From the NCBI GenBank assembly GCA_963846005.1, contig CAWJUH010000007.1, forward strand, positions 496,001 to 560,000: a stretch of 64,000 nucleotides of DNA. The letters run 5' to 3'. A model generated the notes under the pieces. It saw nothing but the letters and a program-made list of their open reading frames with translations. It had not been told where the DNA came from and did no database searches. This stretch comes from CAVSUR01 sp963846005 (GTDB lineage: Bacteria; Actinomycetota; Actinomycetes; Streptosporangiales; Streptosporangiaceae). Of the stretch, positions 44,488 through 54,300 are shown piece by piece. The position numbers were made by a program, and so were the translations under genes. Within the stretch, counting starts at the first letter, position 1; each line of letters opens with the position of its first letter.

Positions 44488-45003
44488 ATGGCCATATTCA
44501 CGAACAGACTCATAGCGGCAGTGAGCCTAGCAGCGGTAACGGGAACCGTTGCCGTCTCCGGCCTGACCGCAGCCAGCGCGAGCACGGCCGGCCAGTCGGC
44601 CAGATCAGGTATCGAGCGCTTCCAGCTCATGACGACATCGGAAACCTCGAATAGGGAAAGCATTATCGCCCTCGGCAGCGTGTTCACGGCCGGCGGCACT
44701 GATTACCAGGGCAACAAGGTCGACAGGATCGTGTTCCCGCACGGGACCTTCAAGATCAGGCACTCGGCCGGCAAGGGCACCCAGAACTTCAACCCCCGCA
44801 CCTGCCTGGGCCTGATCAGTCAGCACGGCACCTACACGATCGGGCACGGCACCGGCCGGTACGCCGGGATCAGCGGTCACGGACGGTACCAGCTGAGCAT
44901 CGTGTTCGTCGCTGCCCGCAATTCCAAGGGCAAGTGCACCCAGAAGACGGCCTCCTTCCAGCAGCTCATCCGGGCCCGCGGCCCGGTAACGCTCCGGCAT
45001 TAG
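44488..45003 (+). CDS. Secreted beta-barrel-like protein, hypothetical
   Basis: 171 residues. Signal peptide AIFTNRLIAAVSLAAVTGTV then AVSGLTAASAS, then a Gly-rich beta protein: IIALGSVFTAGGTDYQGNKVDRIVFPHGTFKIRH, GTYTIGHGTGRYAGISGHGRYQL. The Gly/Tyr/Gly pattern resembles the allene-oxide-cyclase-like barrel. Two cysteines (CLGL, CTQK) may pair. GGGAGGA precedes the ATG. Function unknown. Confidence 0.7.
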   Translation: MAIFTNRLIAAVSLAAVTGTVAVSGLTAASASTAGQSARSGIERFQLMTTSETSNRESIIALGSVFTAGGTDYQGNKVDRIVFPHGTFKIRHSAGKGTQNFNPRTCLGLISQHGTYTIGHGTGRYAGISGHGRYQLSIVFVAARNSKGKCTQKTASFQQLIRARGPVTLRH

Positions 45004-45141
45004 GGCCACGGCATGCTCAGCAGGCTGACCGTCCCGTTCGAGCCGGGCCATGCCACGCACACCTGGAGATTGCCGGCCTTGGCCGCCGCCGCGGCACGTC
45101 CGCGCCGCCGGCCCGGCCCATCGGCCCGGGGCCGCCCCGCG

Positions 45142-46791
45142 TCAGCGCTGATCAGCGGTTCGGCGCATCCGGGAATCAGCGGCCAGCATTTCACCGATGT
45201 GATCGGCCAGCCGCAGCGCCAGGGCCAGCAGCGTGAACGTCGGATTCGTGTAGCCCCCGGTCGCGAATGCCGAACTGCCGGCGACATAGAGGTTGGCCAC
45301 TGAGTGCACGCGGCAATTCCGGTCGACGACACCATGACGCGGATCGGGCGACATCCTGGTCGTGCCCATGTGGTGCGGCCCGCCGTCGATGTGATCCAGC
45401 CATTCGCCCGGCTGCATCATGAAGACCCGGCCGACTTCGTGCCGGGCGACTGATTCTGCGAACAGCTTCAGCCAGGTGCCCATGACCTCGGTGTCCGCCG
45501 CAGAGACCTTCCAGTCGAGCCGGATGCGCGGCATCCCCAGCGCATCGGCCTCCCTGGTCAGGGTCATCCGGCTGTCCCGGCTGGGAAGCTGCTCAGCCCG
45601 CAGGTAGATCGAGCGCAATTCACCCGGCGGAACGGGCCGTCCCGCCGCTGCGGCACGATCGGTGGTCGCCCGGGCGGCCCGCCGGGCGTCACGGCGCACC
45701 TTGATGCTGATCGCCGCGCTCAGCGCCGGCTTGACCGGGTCAATGATCCGCGCCATCCGCGGCGTGCCCAGAGCCCGCATCAAGCGGATCGGGTAGACCG
45801 TCACCCTGGGCGACCGCATGCCGACGGCGAGATTGAATCCGTAGCCCTTGTCGTTGAGTGCGATCGAGCAGCCGGGAAGGTCATGCTTCATCCGGGCTGC
45901 CTCGGTCGGCAGGATGACGCCGCGGGTGCGTTCGGAATCCTTTCCCAGCACGTCGTAGAACTTGTCCCGGATACCCCGCCCATACGCCGCGATATGTCCC
46001 ACCGGAGCGTGCAGGTGTTCCATGAAGTACCGGCCGACTACGTCGTGCTCATTGCCCAGGCCCGCCGGACGGTCGTGTTGCGAGGCGAGCAGCAGGCGGG
46101 CATTCTCGAGGCCGCCGGCGGCCAGCACGAAAACCTTCGCGCGCACCGTGAAAGGAGCCCGCCCGATGGCTTGAACGCGCACGACGCCGACCCTGTTCGT
46201 ACCGGGGTCGAGCAGCAATCCCGTCGCATTGGCGTGCAGCAGCAGTTCGATGTTCGGGCTTGCCTCGAGCACGTGCCGGTACTCGTGGCCGAAATCTCGC
46301 ACTCGCGAATACTGGAAGATGCCGTTCTCAAAGTCTCCGGCGCCGAGCGGGATGGGACCGGGCAGCCTCGGCAGCCAGTAGTCCAGGCCGAACTGCGCCG
46401 TCGGCAGGCACAGCAGCCGGGCCGCTTCGGCATGGTAACGATCGAGGTCCCCGGCCGATATCGGCCAGCCCGGGCAGCCTGGTGACGGGCGAGAGGCAAA
46501 GTCGGCTGGATCAAGCGGACGTGACCAGCCGCCCCAGACATTTCCGCTGCCGCCCAGCATCCTGAACCGGCAGCCATCAAGACGAAAATAGGGATGCCCG
46601 GCATTCTTCCCGGCGCAGAGTTCCTGGCCGGCCAGCGTGGGCCCGAGGCCGCCGCTTTCGAGTACGGCAATGCCGAGACCTGAATCCTGAAGCCGGGTTG
46701 CGATGCTAATGCCCGCCGGCCCGGCTCCGATTATGCACAGATCCCGGACAATATCAGTACCAGGCTCAATCAACCGGCCATCTGTGATCAT
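45142..46791 (-). CDS. GMC-family FAD oxidoreductase
   Basis: 549 residues. ADP-binding fold at the N-terminus (DLCIIGAGPAGISIATRLQDSGLGIAVLESGG), a substrate domain, AKVFVLAAGGLENARLLLAS, and the GMC C-terminal signature GPHHMGTTRMSPDPRHGVVDRNCRVHSVANLYVAGSSAFATGGYTNPTFTLLALALRLADHI. The catalytic His/Asn pair of the family lies there. Alcohol or sugar oxidase/dehydrogenase type; substrate unknown. Single gene, no clear partner. Confidence 0.92.
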   Translation of the reverse strand: MITDGRLIEPGTDIVRDLCIIGAGPAGISIATRLQDSGLGIAVLESGGLGPTLAGQELCAGKNAGHPYFRLDGCRFRMLGGSGNVWGGWSRPLDPADFASRPSPGCPGWPISAGDLDRYHAEAARLLCLPTAQFGLDYWLPRLPGPIPLGAGDFENGIFQYSRVRDFGHEYRHVLEASPNIELLLHANATGLLLDPGTNRVGVVRVQAIGRAPFTVRAKVFVLAAGGLENARLLLASQHDRPAGLGNEHDVVGRYFMEHLHAPVGHIAAYGRGIRDKFYDVLGKDSERTRGVILPTEAARMKHDLPGCSIALNDKGYGFNLAVGMRSPRVTVYPIRLMRALGTPRMARIIDPVKPALSAAISIKVRRDARRAARATTDRAAAAGRPVPPGELRSIYLRAEQLPSRDSRMTLTREADALGMPRIRLDWKVSAADTEVMGTWLKLFAESVARHEVGRVFMMQPGEWLDHIDGGPHHMGTTRMSPDPRHGVVDRNCRVHSVANLYVAGSSAFATGGYTNPTFTLLALALRLADHIGEMLAADSRMRRTADQR

Positions 46792-46904
46792 AATGAGCCG
46801 CTCCGCCCGCCGCCGCCGTGCATGCGGAGAAACACTAGCTCAGCGAAGGTAAAACAGCAGGCTTCCGCCGCGCCAGGGCGCTTCATGCGGCCCGGTGCGC
46901 TCGG

Positions 46905-47375
46905 CTACTTCCGGTCGTAGGGGCGGAGGAAGGGCGCCGGGATGAACCGCTTGAACGACGGCTTGTCCGCCGTCGTGGTGCCGATCAGGACGTTGTAGGC
47001 CGGGCCGAGTTCCGCGGCCCGCGCGTTCATCGCCGCGGGGGCCAGCGCGGCAGCGTTCCAGCGGCCGGTCCTGAGCCGGTTCAGCAGCGTCCTGGCCGCC
47101 GTGATGATCTCTGCCGGGCTGAACGCGCAGTGGCCAGCCTGGTGGACGTAGACCTGCCGCAGCAGCGCCGAGTTCCCGGCCCTGGCCACGACGTTCCGGT
47201 AGGCCGATTCGTTTTCCGGGACCACCAGTCCGTCCCCGGTGGTGTGCATGGTGAGCACGGGCACGTGAATAGCGCCGTTGTAGGTGATGTAGCGGCTGAG
47301 GTAGGACACCGCGCCCTGGTCAGCCGAGATCCTCGGGGCCCGGTCGAGCCTGGCCAGGTCAGCGCGCAGGCTGAG
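46905..47375 (-). pseudogene. C-terminal remnant of an alpha/beta-hydrolase
   Basis: About 155 residues that look coding: ADQGAVSYLSRYITYNGAIHVPVLTMHTTGDGLVVPENESAYRN contains the family acid (GDGLV), and LRQVYVHQAGHCAFSPAEIITAARTLL contains the catalytic His. The nucleophile Ser half is missing: upstream text in the same frame is low-complexity Arg/Pro/Gly and looks non-coding. Truncated gene. Confidence 0.7.
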
Positions 47376-47632
47376 CCCTGCGGCGGCGGGTCGCGAAGAG
47401 CCATTCGAGATCAGCAACAAGCAGGCCGGCTGGCCGCGCTCACCGGCAGCAGGGCCGCGGCGCCTCCCCGGCGCGGTCAGCGTCCAGGACCAGTTCGTAC
47501 TCCGCGGCGCCGAGGTCACGGCGGACCGGCGGGCCCGGCGGCGCGGCCCGCCGGGCCGAGATCGCCGCCTGGTGCGCGGCCATACCGAAAGCGATGAGGT
47601 GACCGGAGTGCCCGGCCGGCGCGGATCAGGAA

Positions 47633-47827
47633 TCACCCGCCCGGCGCGGGCCGCCGCCGGGCTGCGAGCATGACGGCGGCGCCCGCCACGATCAGCGCGA
47701 GCGGCGCCGGGCACCACCAGTGCTCCCAGAAGGCACCCAGGCCGTGCGTACTCTCCCGCCCCGCCCAGAAGATGCCGAGGAGCACGAGCACGGCGCCGCC
47801 GAGCTGGCCGACCCGATGCATGACCAC
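47633..47827 (-). CDS. Small two-helix membrane protein (64 aa)
   Basis: MHRVGQLGGAVLVLLGIFWAG, a polar loop RESTHGLGAFWEHWWCP, then APLALIVAGAAVMLAARRR. The two hydrophobic helices and the basic tail are consistent with a real small membrane protein. It is divergent from the flavohaemoglobin gene. No family recognised. Confidence 0.5.
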   Translation of the reverse strand: MVMHRVGQLGGAVLVLLGIFWAGRESTHGLGAFWEHWWCPAPLALIVAGAAVMLAARRRPAPGG

Positions 47828-47884
47828 AGGCTAACGCCGGCCTGCGGGCAAAGCGCGGCAGCCGGACGCAACGGCCTCTTCCCG

Positions 47885-47923
47885 GGTCCGTCAGCTGACC
47901 GATGTCTTGCCTTGCAAGTTGCA
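47885..47923 (+). promoter_or_regulatory. 39-bp element upstream of the flavohaemoglobin gene
   Basis: Contains the perfect palindrome GTCAGCTGAC and the 11-bp palindrome TGCAAGTTGCA, and ends 60 bases before the TTG of the flavohaemoglobin. Inverted, it matches 61026-61064 at 37 of 39 positions. Its right part is followed by TTGTCCTGCAA, extending the TTGCA/TGCAA symmetry. Candidate operator; regulator unknown. Confidence 0.6.
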
Positions 47924-47983
47924 CGACACTTGTCCTGCAATTACCGGCGCGATTGAGCTGCAACAGCAGGAGGGCTGGACCCG

Positions 47984-49102
47984 TTGAACGTTGCCCGGCT
48001 ACGGGAAAGCTTCGCGCGCGTCGCCATGCACGGTGACGAGCTGCCGCTGTTCTTCTACGCCGACCTGTTCATCAAGCATCCCGAGGTGCGGGACCTGTTC
48101 CCGGTCTCGATGGCGGCGCAGCGCGGCCACCTCGTCGACGCGCTGGTCAAGATCGTCTCCCAGGCGGACAACGCCGCGGCCCTGACCACGTTCCTCGAGG
48201 GACTGGGGCGCGATCACCGCAAGTTCGGTGCGCTCGCCGGGCACTACGAAGCGGTGGGCGCCAGTTTGCTCGCGACCCTGGAGCATTTCTCCGGGCCGGC
48301 CTGGTCACCGGAGCTGGCCGGGGACTGGAAGGCAGCCTACGAGCTGATCGCCTCGGTCATGACCGCCGCGGCGGCCGCGGACGAGAGCGTGCATCCGCCC
48401 TGGTGGAAGGGCCGGGTGCTGGCCCGCGAGCAGAAGTCGTTCGACGTCTGCGAGCTACTGGTCCGGCCTGAGCCGCGGCTGGACTACCTGCCGGGGCAGT
48501 CGGTGGCGATCGAGTGCCCGAGCCTGCCCAAGCTGTGGCGCTACTACTCGATGGCGAACGCGCCGCGCGCGGACGGCCTGCTGGTCTTCCATATCCGGCT
48601 GATCGACGGCGGCGCGGTCAGCATGGCACTGACCAGCAAGACGATCGTGGACACGGTGCTGCGGCTGGGCCCGGCGGCGGGTGCCCTGACGCTGGGCCAG
48701 CCGCCGGCCGGGCGGGACTTGCTGCTGGTAGCAGGCAGCACCGGGCTGGCTCCGCTCAAAGCCATGCTCGGCGCGGTCTGCGGCCTGGCCCGGCCGCCGC
48801 GCACGCACCTGTTCTTCGGCGCCCGGACCGCCGAAGGGCTGTATGACCTGGACAGCCTGGAGAAGATGGCCGCCGAGTATCCCTGGCTGACGGTCACGCC
48901 GGCGGTGTCCGGAGATCCGCGGTCCGAGGGTGAGCCGGGCACCCTGCCCGAGGTGGTGGCCCGGCATGGCGACTGGTCCGGGCACGACGCCTACCTGGCC
49001 GGCCCGACCGAGATGGTCTCCGAGACCGCGGCCCGGCTGAGGTCGGGGGGCCTGCCGGGCGATCAGATCCACGTCGAGGATTTCGGTTGGAGTGAGCCTT
49101 GA
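47984..49102 (+). CDS. Flavohaemoglobin-type NO dioxygenase / globin-coupled reductase
   Basis: 372 residues. Globin domain 1-130 with distal Tyr in LPLFFYADLF, CD-region Phe in VRDLFPVS and proximal His in LGRDHRKFGAL. FAD domain from about 150 with the RYYSMANAP motif; NAD domain with GSTGLAPLKAMLGAV and YLAGPTEMV. Slightly shorter than classical Hmp (~400). Such proteins oxidise NO to nitrate. TTG start with GGAGGG upstream. Divergent from nothing essential, it is co-transcribed with the DivIVA-domain gene and convergent with the NO synthase gene. Confidence 0.9.
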   Translation: MNVARLRESFARVAMHGDELPLFFYADLFIKHPEVRDLFPVSMAAQRGHLVDALVKIVSQADNAAALTTFLEGLGRDHRKFGALAGHYEAVGASLLATLEHFSGPAWSPELAGDWKAAYELIASVMTAAAAADESVHPPWWKGRVLAREQKSFDVCELLVRPEPRLDYLPGQSVAIECPSLPKLWRYYSMANAPRADGLLVFHIRLIDGGAVSMALTSKTIVDTVLRLGPAAGALTLGQPPAGRDLLLVAGSTGLAPLKAMLGAVCGLARPPRTHLFFGARTAEGLYDLDSLEKMAAEYPWLTVTPAVSGDPRSEGEPGTLPEVVARHGDWSGHDAYLAGPTEMVSETAARLRSGGLPGDQIHVEDFGWSEP

Positions 49103-49779
49103 TCACACCATGGTTCGATGAGCAGGACCGGCTCACGGCCGGGGAACTGCAGACCGTGTCCTTCCCGATGACGCGCCTCGGCCGGCGCGGCTATGAGGAG
49201 GAGGCGGTCCGTGACTTCCTGCGCGCCGTGCACGACGAGTTCACCTGCCTGGTCAACGAGCGGTCATCGCTGTGGCAGGAGGTGCAGCGGCTGCGACGGC
49301 GGATCCTGGCCGGCGCCACGGAGGGCGACAACCCGCACGGGGTGCTGTTCGGCGAGGCGGACGCGCACGTGCACGCGGTCCGGATCCTGTCGACCGCGCA
49401 GGTGACCGCGGACCGGTACGTGGCCGACGCGCAGGCCTACAGCAGCCGGGTCACCGAGGAGGCCAGGCTGCGCCGTGACGACATCATGCGGGAAGCCCAG
49501 CAGCACTCGGACATGATCTTGGAGGAGGCGCACGCCCGGGCCCGCGAGGCAGCGGTGTCGGCGCTGAACCAGCCCGCCTCGCCGCTGACTGAACGCGAAC
49601 GGCAGGCCGCCCAGGCCGAGCTGGCGTACCTGCGGACCTACAGCGAGGTCTACCGGACGCACCTGCGCGCCTACACCGAGGGCGTGCTGCGCAGCATCGA
49701 GGACTGGGAGCGCAAGGAAGCGGCCTCACTGGCCGAAGAGCCGCTGGGGCAGGCCGGCACCAGGAGCATCGGCCGCTGA
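49099..49779 (+). CDS. DivIVA-domain protein
   Basis: 226 residues. N-terminal DivIVA-like motif FPMTRLGRRGYEEEAVRDFLRAVHDEFTCLVNE, then long coiled-coil helices (RLRRDDIMREAQQHSDMILEEAHARAREAA and QAELAYLRTYSEVYRTHLRAYTEGVLRSIEDWER). DivIVA proteins recognise curved membrane and organise polar growth. The TTG start overlaps the flavohaemoglobin stop by four bases, so the two are translationally coupled, an unusual pairing. Confidence 0.85.
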   Translation: MITPWFDEQDRLTAGELQTVSFPMTRLGRRGYEEEAVRDFLRAVHDEFTCLVNERSSLWQEVQRLRRRILAGATEGDNPHGVLFGEADAHVHAVRILSTAQVTADRYVADAQAYSSRVTEEARLRRDDIMREAQQHSDMILEEAHARAREAAVSALNQPASPLTERERQAAQAELAYLRTYSEVYRTHLRAYTEGVLRSIEDWERKEAASLAEEPLGQAGTRSIGR

Positions 49780-49843
49780 TGACCGGCTCGAGGCGCTGCC
49801 CCCGGCCGCCAGCACCAGCGCGCCGGCGTCCGCCGGGCCCGGG

Positions 49844-51106
49844 TCACCGCGGGTTACAGCCGGTGACTGGCGGCGGGTGGCGGTAGAAGTTCGGCGTCTG
49901 ATCGAAGTCGGTGTAGTAGCGGTGAAAAACGGGGGTCGCCGACGCCGCCGTCGGCGGCACGATCCAGGTCCAGTCGGCCGGGCAGGCCCGGCCCTGCCGC
50001 TCCTCGCGCTCCAGGTGCTGCAGGAAGCGCACCGACTCGGTGTGATGATCGGTGAGCGTCACCCCGGCGGCGCTGAAGGAATGCAGCACCGCCAGGTTCA
50101 GCTCGGTCATCGCCTTGTCTTTCCACAGCGTGCGGTCGCTGGCCACCGACAGGCCCATGTGCCGCGCGATGACCGGCAGCTGGTCGTACCGGCTGCTGTC
50201 GCCGAGGTTGCGCGCCCCGATCTCGGTGCACATGTACCAGCCGTTGAACGGCGCGGCCGGGTAGCGGATGCCGCCCGCCTCCAGGTACATGTCGCTGATC
50301 ACCGGGACGGCATGCCAGCGCAGGCCGAGGCCGGCGAACCAGCCGAACTCAGGGTGGGTGATCGGCACCTCAAGCACCGCGTCGGCAGGCACCTCGTACA
50401 GCGCGGGCAGCACCGTGCCGGCTTCGTGCACCAGCAGCGGGAGCGCGTCGAAGCGGCTGGCCGGCCAGCCGGGCGACCAGCCGAGCCCGTACGCCAGCCG
50501 GGTGATGCCGGCGTTGGCCGGATCCCCGATGACCGAGCCGTCCGCTCGCTCGTAGCCGGCGTACCGGACCAGCTGCGAGTTGAGGATGCGCGGACCGGGC
50601 CGTCCCGGTGCGTCCGGCGCGAACACGGTGATCACCGGCCGGATCCGGCCGTAGTTGGTGGCCTCGCGCAGGTGCGCGACGGCCTCGGCAGCAACGTCCG
50701 CCGCAGCGGTGACCTCGCGCCGGTCTCGTACCCGCAGGCTCCGCCAGTACAGCCGCCCGATGCACCGGGAGCTGTTGCGCCAGGCCACCCGCGCGCCGAA
50801 AGCCAGCTCGGGAGCGGTGTGCCGGTACGTGCCCGTCGCATCGATCTCGCGGCGGATCTCGCTGAGGCGCCGGTCTGGCGGGCCGGCCCGGTTCTCGGCG
50901 TGGAACAGCGTGATGAACTGCTCGGCGCAAGCCCGCAGGTGCGCGAGCCCGGCCACCTGAGCCAGGCCCTGGCCGGCCGCTGGCCTGCCGGACGGCAGCA
51001 CGGTCACGGTGGCGGCCGGCCCGGCCGGATCGCCGCCTTGGGCCGGGCCGCCCGCCCGGCCCAGTTCGCGCAGCGCGGCATCCGCAGGACGGTGGCTCAG
51101 GCCCAT
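49844..51106 (-). CDS. nos: Bacterial nitric-oxide synthase oxygenase
   Basis: 420 residues, oxygenase domain only. Haem-thiolate Cys115 is in VAWRNSSRCIGRLYWRSL. Pterin/substrate regions: GITRLAYGLGWSPGW, THPEFGWFAGLGLRWHAVPVISDMYLEAGG, FNGWYMCTEIGARNLGD (arginine-binding Glu) and CPADWTWIVPPTAASATPVFHRYY. An extra ~55-residue Ala/Gly-rich N-terminus precedes the domain. It makes NO from arginine using an external reductase. GGGGAGG precedes the ATG. It is convergent with the flavohaemoglobin pair. Confidence 0.95.
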   Translation of the reverse strand: MGLSHRPADAALRELGRAGGPAQGGDPAGPAATVTVLPSGRPAAGQGLAQVAGLAHLRACAEQFITLFHAENRAGPPDRRLSEIRREIDATGTYRHTAPELAFGARVAWRNSSRCIGRLYWRSLRVRDRREVTAAADVAAEAVAHLREATNYGRIRPVITVFAPDAPGRPGPRILNSQLVRYAGYERADGSVIGDPANAGITRLAYGLGWSPGWPASRFDALPLLVHEAGTVLPALYEVPADAVLEVPITHPEFGWFAGLGLRWHAVPVISDMYLEAGGIRYPAAPFNGWYMCTEIGARNLGDSSRYDQLPVIARHMGLSVASDRTLWKDKAMTELNLAVLHSFSAAGVTLTDHHTESVRFLQHLEREERQGRACPADWTWIVPPTAASATPVFHRYYTDFDQTPNFYRHPPPVTGCNPR

Positions 51107-51334
51107 GGAGACCTCCCCGAAGCGGTGAGCTGGCGCCCGGCAGCGCGTGGCTACCCGCGGTTACCGCCGCGGGCGGCTGCGCCACCCTCGCCTGTCTCCA
51201 GCCTGGGCGCGCCCCTTGCAGCCGCCTTGACGATTGCCTTGCCGCCCAGGTCAGAATGGCCGGCCGAGCCGGGAGGGCCGCCCGGGCCAGGGCGGCCGGG
51301 CCAGTCCGTGCGGCGGCCGCGGCCGCGAGCAGGG

Positions 51335-54300
51335 CTAGCCGGCCCGCAGGCCGGGCGCCGGCTCGATGCTGTCGATCCGGATCTGGGCGGCCGCCGCTTC
51401 CGGCACACCGAGGCGCTCGAAGATGTCGAGCGCGCGCCGCAGCTCGATCCGGGCCGCCTCAGGCTGCCGCAGGCCGAGCCTGGCCTGCGCCGCCCCTTCG
51501 AGCAGCTTGCCTTCCTCGTACGACTCGCCGGCGTCACGCGCCAGCGCCAGCGCCGCCTGGTACTGGTCCAGGGACGCGCGGTACTGGCCGGACTCGCGAT
51601 AGGCATCCCCCGTCCGGCGCAAGGCGATCAGCTGCTGGCCGAGATCTCCGATCTCCTCGGCGATCTGCAGCGCGGACCGGTAGCGGGCGAGTGCATCGTC
51701 GTAGCAGGCCGCGCTCTGGTAGATCGCGCCGATGTCGTTGAGCACGTCGGCCTCATCGGGCCGGTCACCGATCAGGCGGTAGATGTCCAGGGCCCGCTGG
51801 CAGGACTCCAGCCCCTGCTCGTAGCTGCCCTTGTAGTGCAGCACGGTCCCGATGTTGTGATGCAGGACGGCCTGGCTGTGCGCCCCGCCAATCTGCTCGA
51901 ATATCGACAGCGACTGCTGGTAGCACTCCAGCGCGTCGCGATGATAGCCGCGATACAGCTGGATCTTGCCCAGGTTGTTGAGTGCTTTGGCCTGCCCGCG
52001 CCGGTCACCCACCTGCTGGTACCGCTCGAGCGCCCGTACCAGGTGCTCCAGCGCCTGCTCACGTCGGGCCAGATGCCAGCAGGCGATCCCGGCATGGCTC
52101 AGCGCGCCGGCCTCACCCCGCGGATCCGCCGCGCCGCCGAACCGGTCGGCGGCCTCACGGAAGTGGGCCAGCGCCTCGTCCGGCCGGCCGGCCCGCTGAT
52201 GCGCCATGCCCATCTGATCGATGGCCTCGGCCTCACCCTGCAGCTCGCCCAGCGACCGGAACGCCGCCGCCGCCTCCTCCGCCAGCGGCAGGGCCTCCGC
52301 GTGCTGCCCGGCCTGCTGGCTCACCACGCTGAGCTCCAGTGCCGCCTGCGCGACCGCAGCCTGGTCGGCCAGGTCCCGGCAGGCCTGCAGGGCCATGGCG
52401 TGGGCCGCGGCGGCCTCGGGCCAGTGCGCCTCGACGGCCACGAACTCCGCGAGCACGTGGATGAGGTCGGCGCACTGGCGCTTGCGCTCGTGCCGCCCGG
52501 CATGCTGTGCGGCCTGCAGGATGTTGCGCCACTCGGCCTCCAGGAAGCCGGCCGCGTCGGCGCGCGAGCCCAGCGGCGGGACCGCGGCCGGCGGCTGGGT
52601 GACCGGTACCGGCCTGCGGCGCCGGAACGGATGGAGCAGCCGGTCGGCCCGGTCCGCGGTGTACAGGTAGTAGTCGAGCAGCCGGCCCGCGGCCTGCCGC
52701 TGATCGGCTGCGGGGTCCTCGCGCGCGGCCCGCGCGGCCGCGTAGCCGCGGATGAGCGGATGGAACTGGTACTGGCCGTCGCGCGGGCCGTCCAGCAGAT
52801 GATGGTCGGCCAGGATCCCCAGGGCTTTTTCCGCCTCCACCAGCGTGCAGCCGCCCTGCGCGGCCGCGGCGTGCGCGCTGACGCCGGCGCACGGACTGCC
52901 CCCCAGCACGCGGAAAAACCGCTGCTGATCAGCGCCCAGCGCCCGGTAGGACGGATCGATGGCCGCGAGCACGTCCGGGACGGCCGTGCCCGTGCCGCCG
53001 AGCCGCCCGGGCGTGAGCTCCCGGACCAGGCCGGCCAGGCTGAGGCCGGGATCGCGGCCAAGCCGGAGGGCGGCGTGCCGGATCGCGAGCGGCAGGCCTC
53101 CGCACAGCCGGGCGATTTCGGCGGCGCTGGCGAGATCGGAGATCCTGTCCTCGCCCGCGATCTGGCGCAGCAGCGCGACCGTGTCGCCATCGGCCAGCGG
53201 GCCCAGCCGCACCGGCTTGCCGTCGCCGAGCCCGGGCAGCCGGCGCCTGGTGGTGATCAGCATCAGGCTCGGGCCGGCCGTGGGCAGCAGCGGGCGGACC
53301 TGGTCGTGCCCGGCGGCGTCGTCGAGGATCACGATGGCCCGCCGCTGGCGCAGCCGGGCCCGCCACAGCGTGACCCGCTCGCCGAGCGCGTCCGGTATCC
53401 GCGCGCCCGGCCCGGACATCCGCAGCAGCTGGTGCAGGGCCTCGGCCGGCCCCAGTGCGGGCCGGGCGGGATCGTGCGAGCGCAGGTCGAGGTAGAGCGC
53501 CCCGTCCGGGTACCGAGCCGCCAGCAGCCGGGCCGCATGCACGGCCAGCGCGGTCTTGCCGACGCCCGGCATGCCCTCGATCACCGTGACCCGCCCCCGC
53601 CCGCCGGGCCCGCCGGTGATCTCGCGCAGTTCCGCCGCGCGGCCCGCGAAGCCCGCCGCGGGGGGCAGGGTGCCGGGCCAGGTTCGCGGGCCGGCGGCCG
53701 GCCCGGCCAGTCCGGGATCATGGCCCAGGATGCGCTGCTGCAACTGCGCGAGTTCCGGTCCCGGTTCCGCGCCCTGCTCGTCGATCAGCCGCCGGCGGGT
53801 GTCGCGGTAGAGGGCCAGCGCATCGCCCGGACGGCCGCTCCGGTACAGCGCGGTCATCTGGTGCGCGACGAGCGTCTCATCCAGCGGATACTGCACGAGC
53901 AGCTCGCCGAGCTCGGCGACCAGCCCGGCCGCCCGGCCGAGAGCCAGCTCGTGCCCGGCCCGGTCGGCGATCGCGGCCCGGCGCTCTTCTTCCAGGCTGT
54001 GCCGCAGCCGGCCGATCCAGTCGCCGCCGAGGCCGGCCAGAGCCGGGCCGCGCCACAGCCGGTCTGCCTCGCGCAGCGCGGCGGCGGCCTGCCCGCGATC
54101 ACCGCCGTCGGCCAGCGCGGCGGCGTGGCGGCGCAGCTGCCGGAACTGGTGCAGGTCGACCAGGCCGGCCTTGATGTCGAGCAGGTAGCCGCCGGCCCGG
54201 CCCGCCAGCGGCACGCCACCGCCGGTCGCCAGCCGGAGCGACCGGCGCAGCCTGGCGACGTAGACCGACAGGCTCTCCCGGGCCTTGGGCGGCGGCCGCG

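Noticed and set aside
46905..47963. A full 352-residue protein
   Set aside because: Only the last ~155 residues look like an alpha/beta hydrolase; the first half is Arg/Pro-rich readthrough that overlaps the small membrane gene and the 39-bp element.
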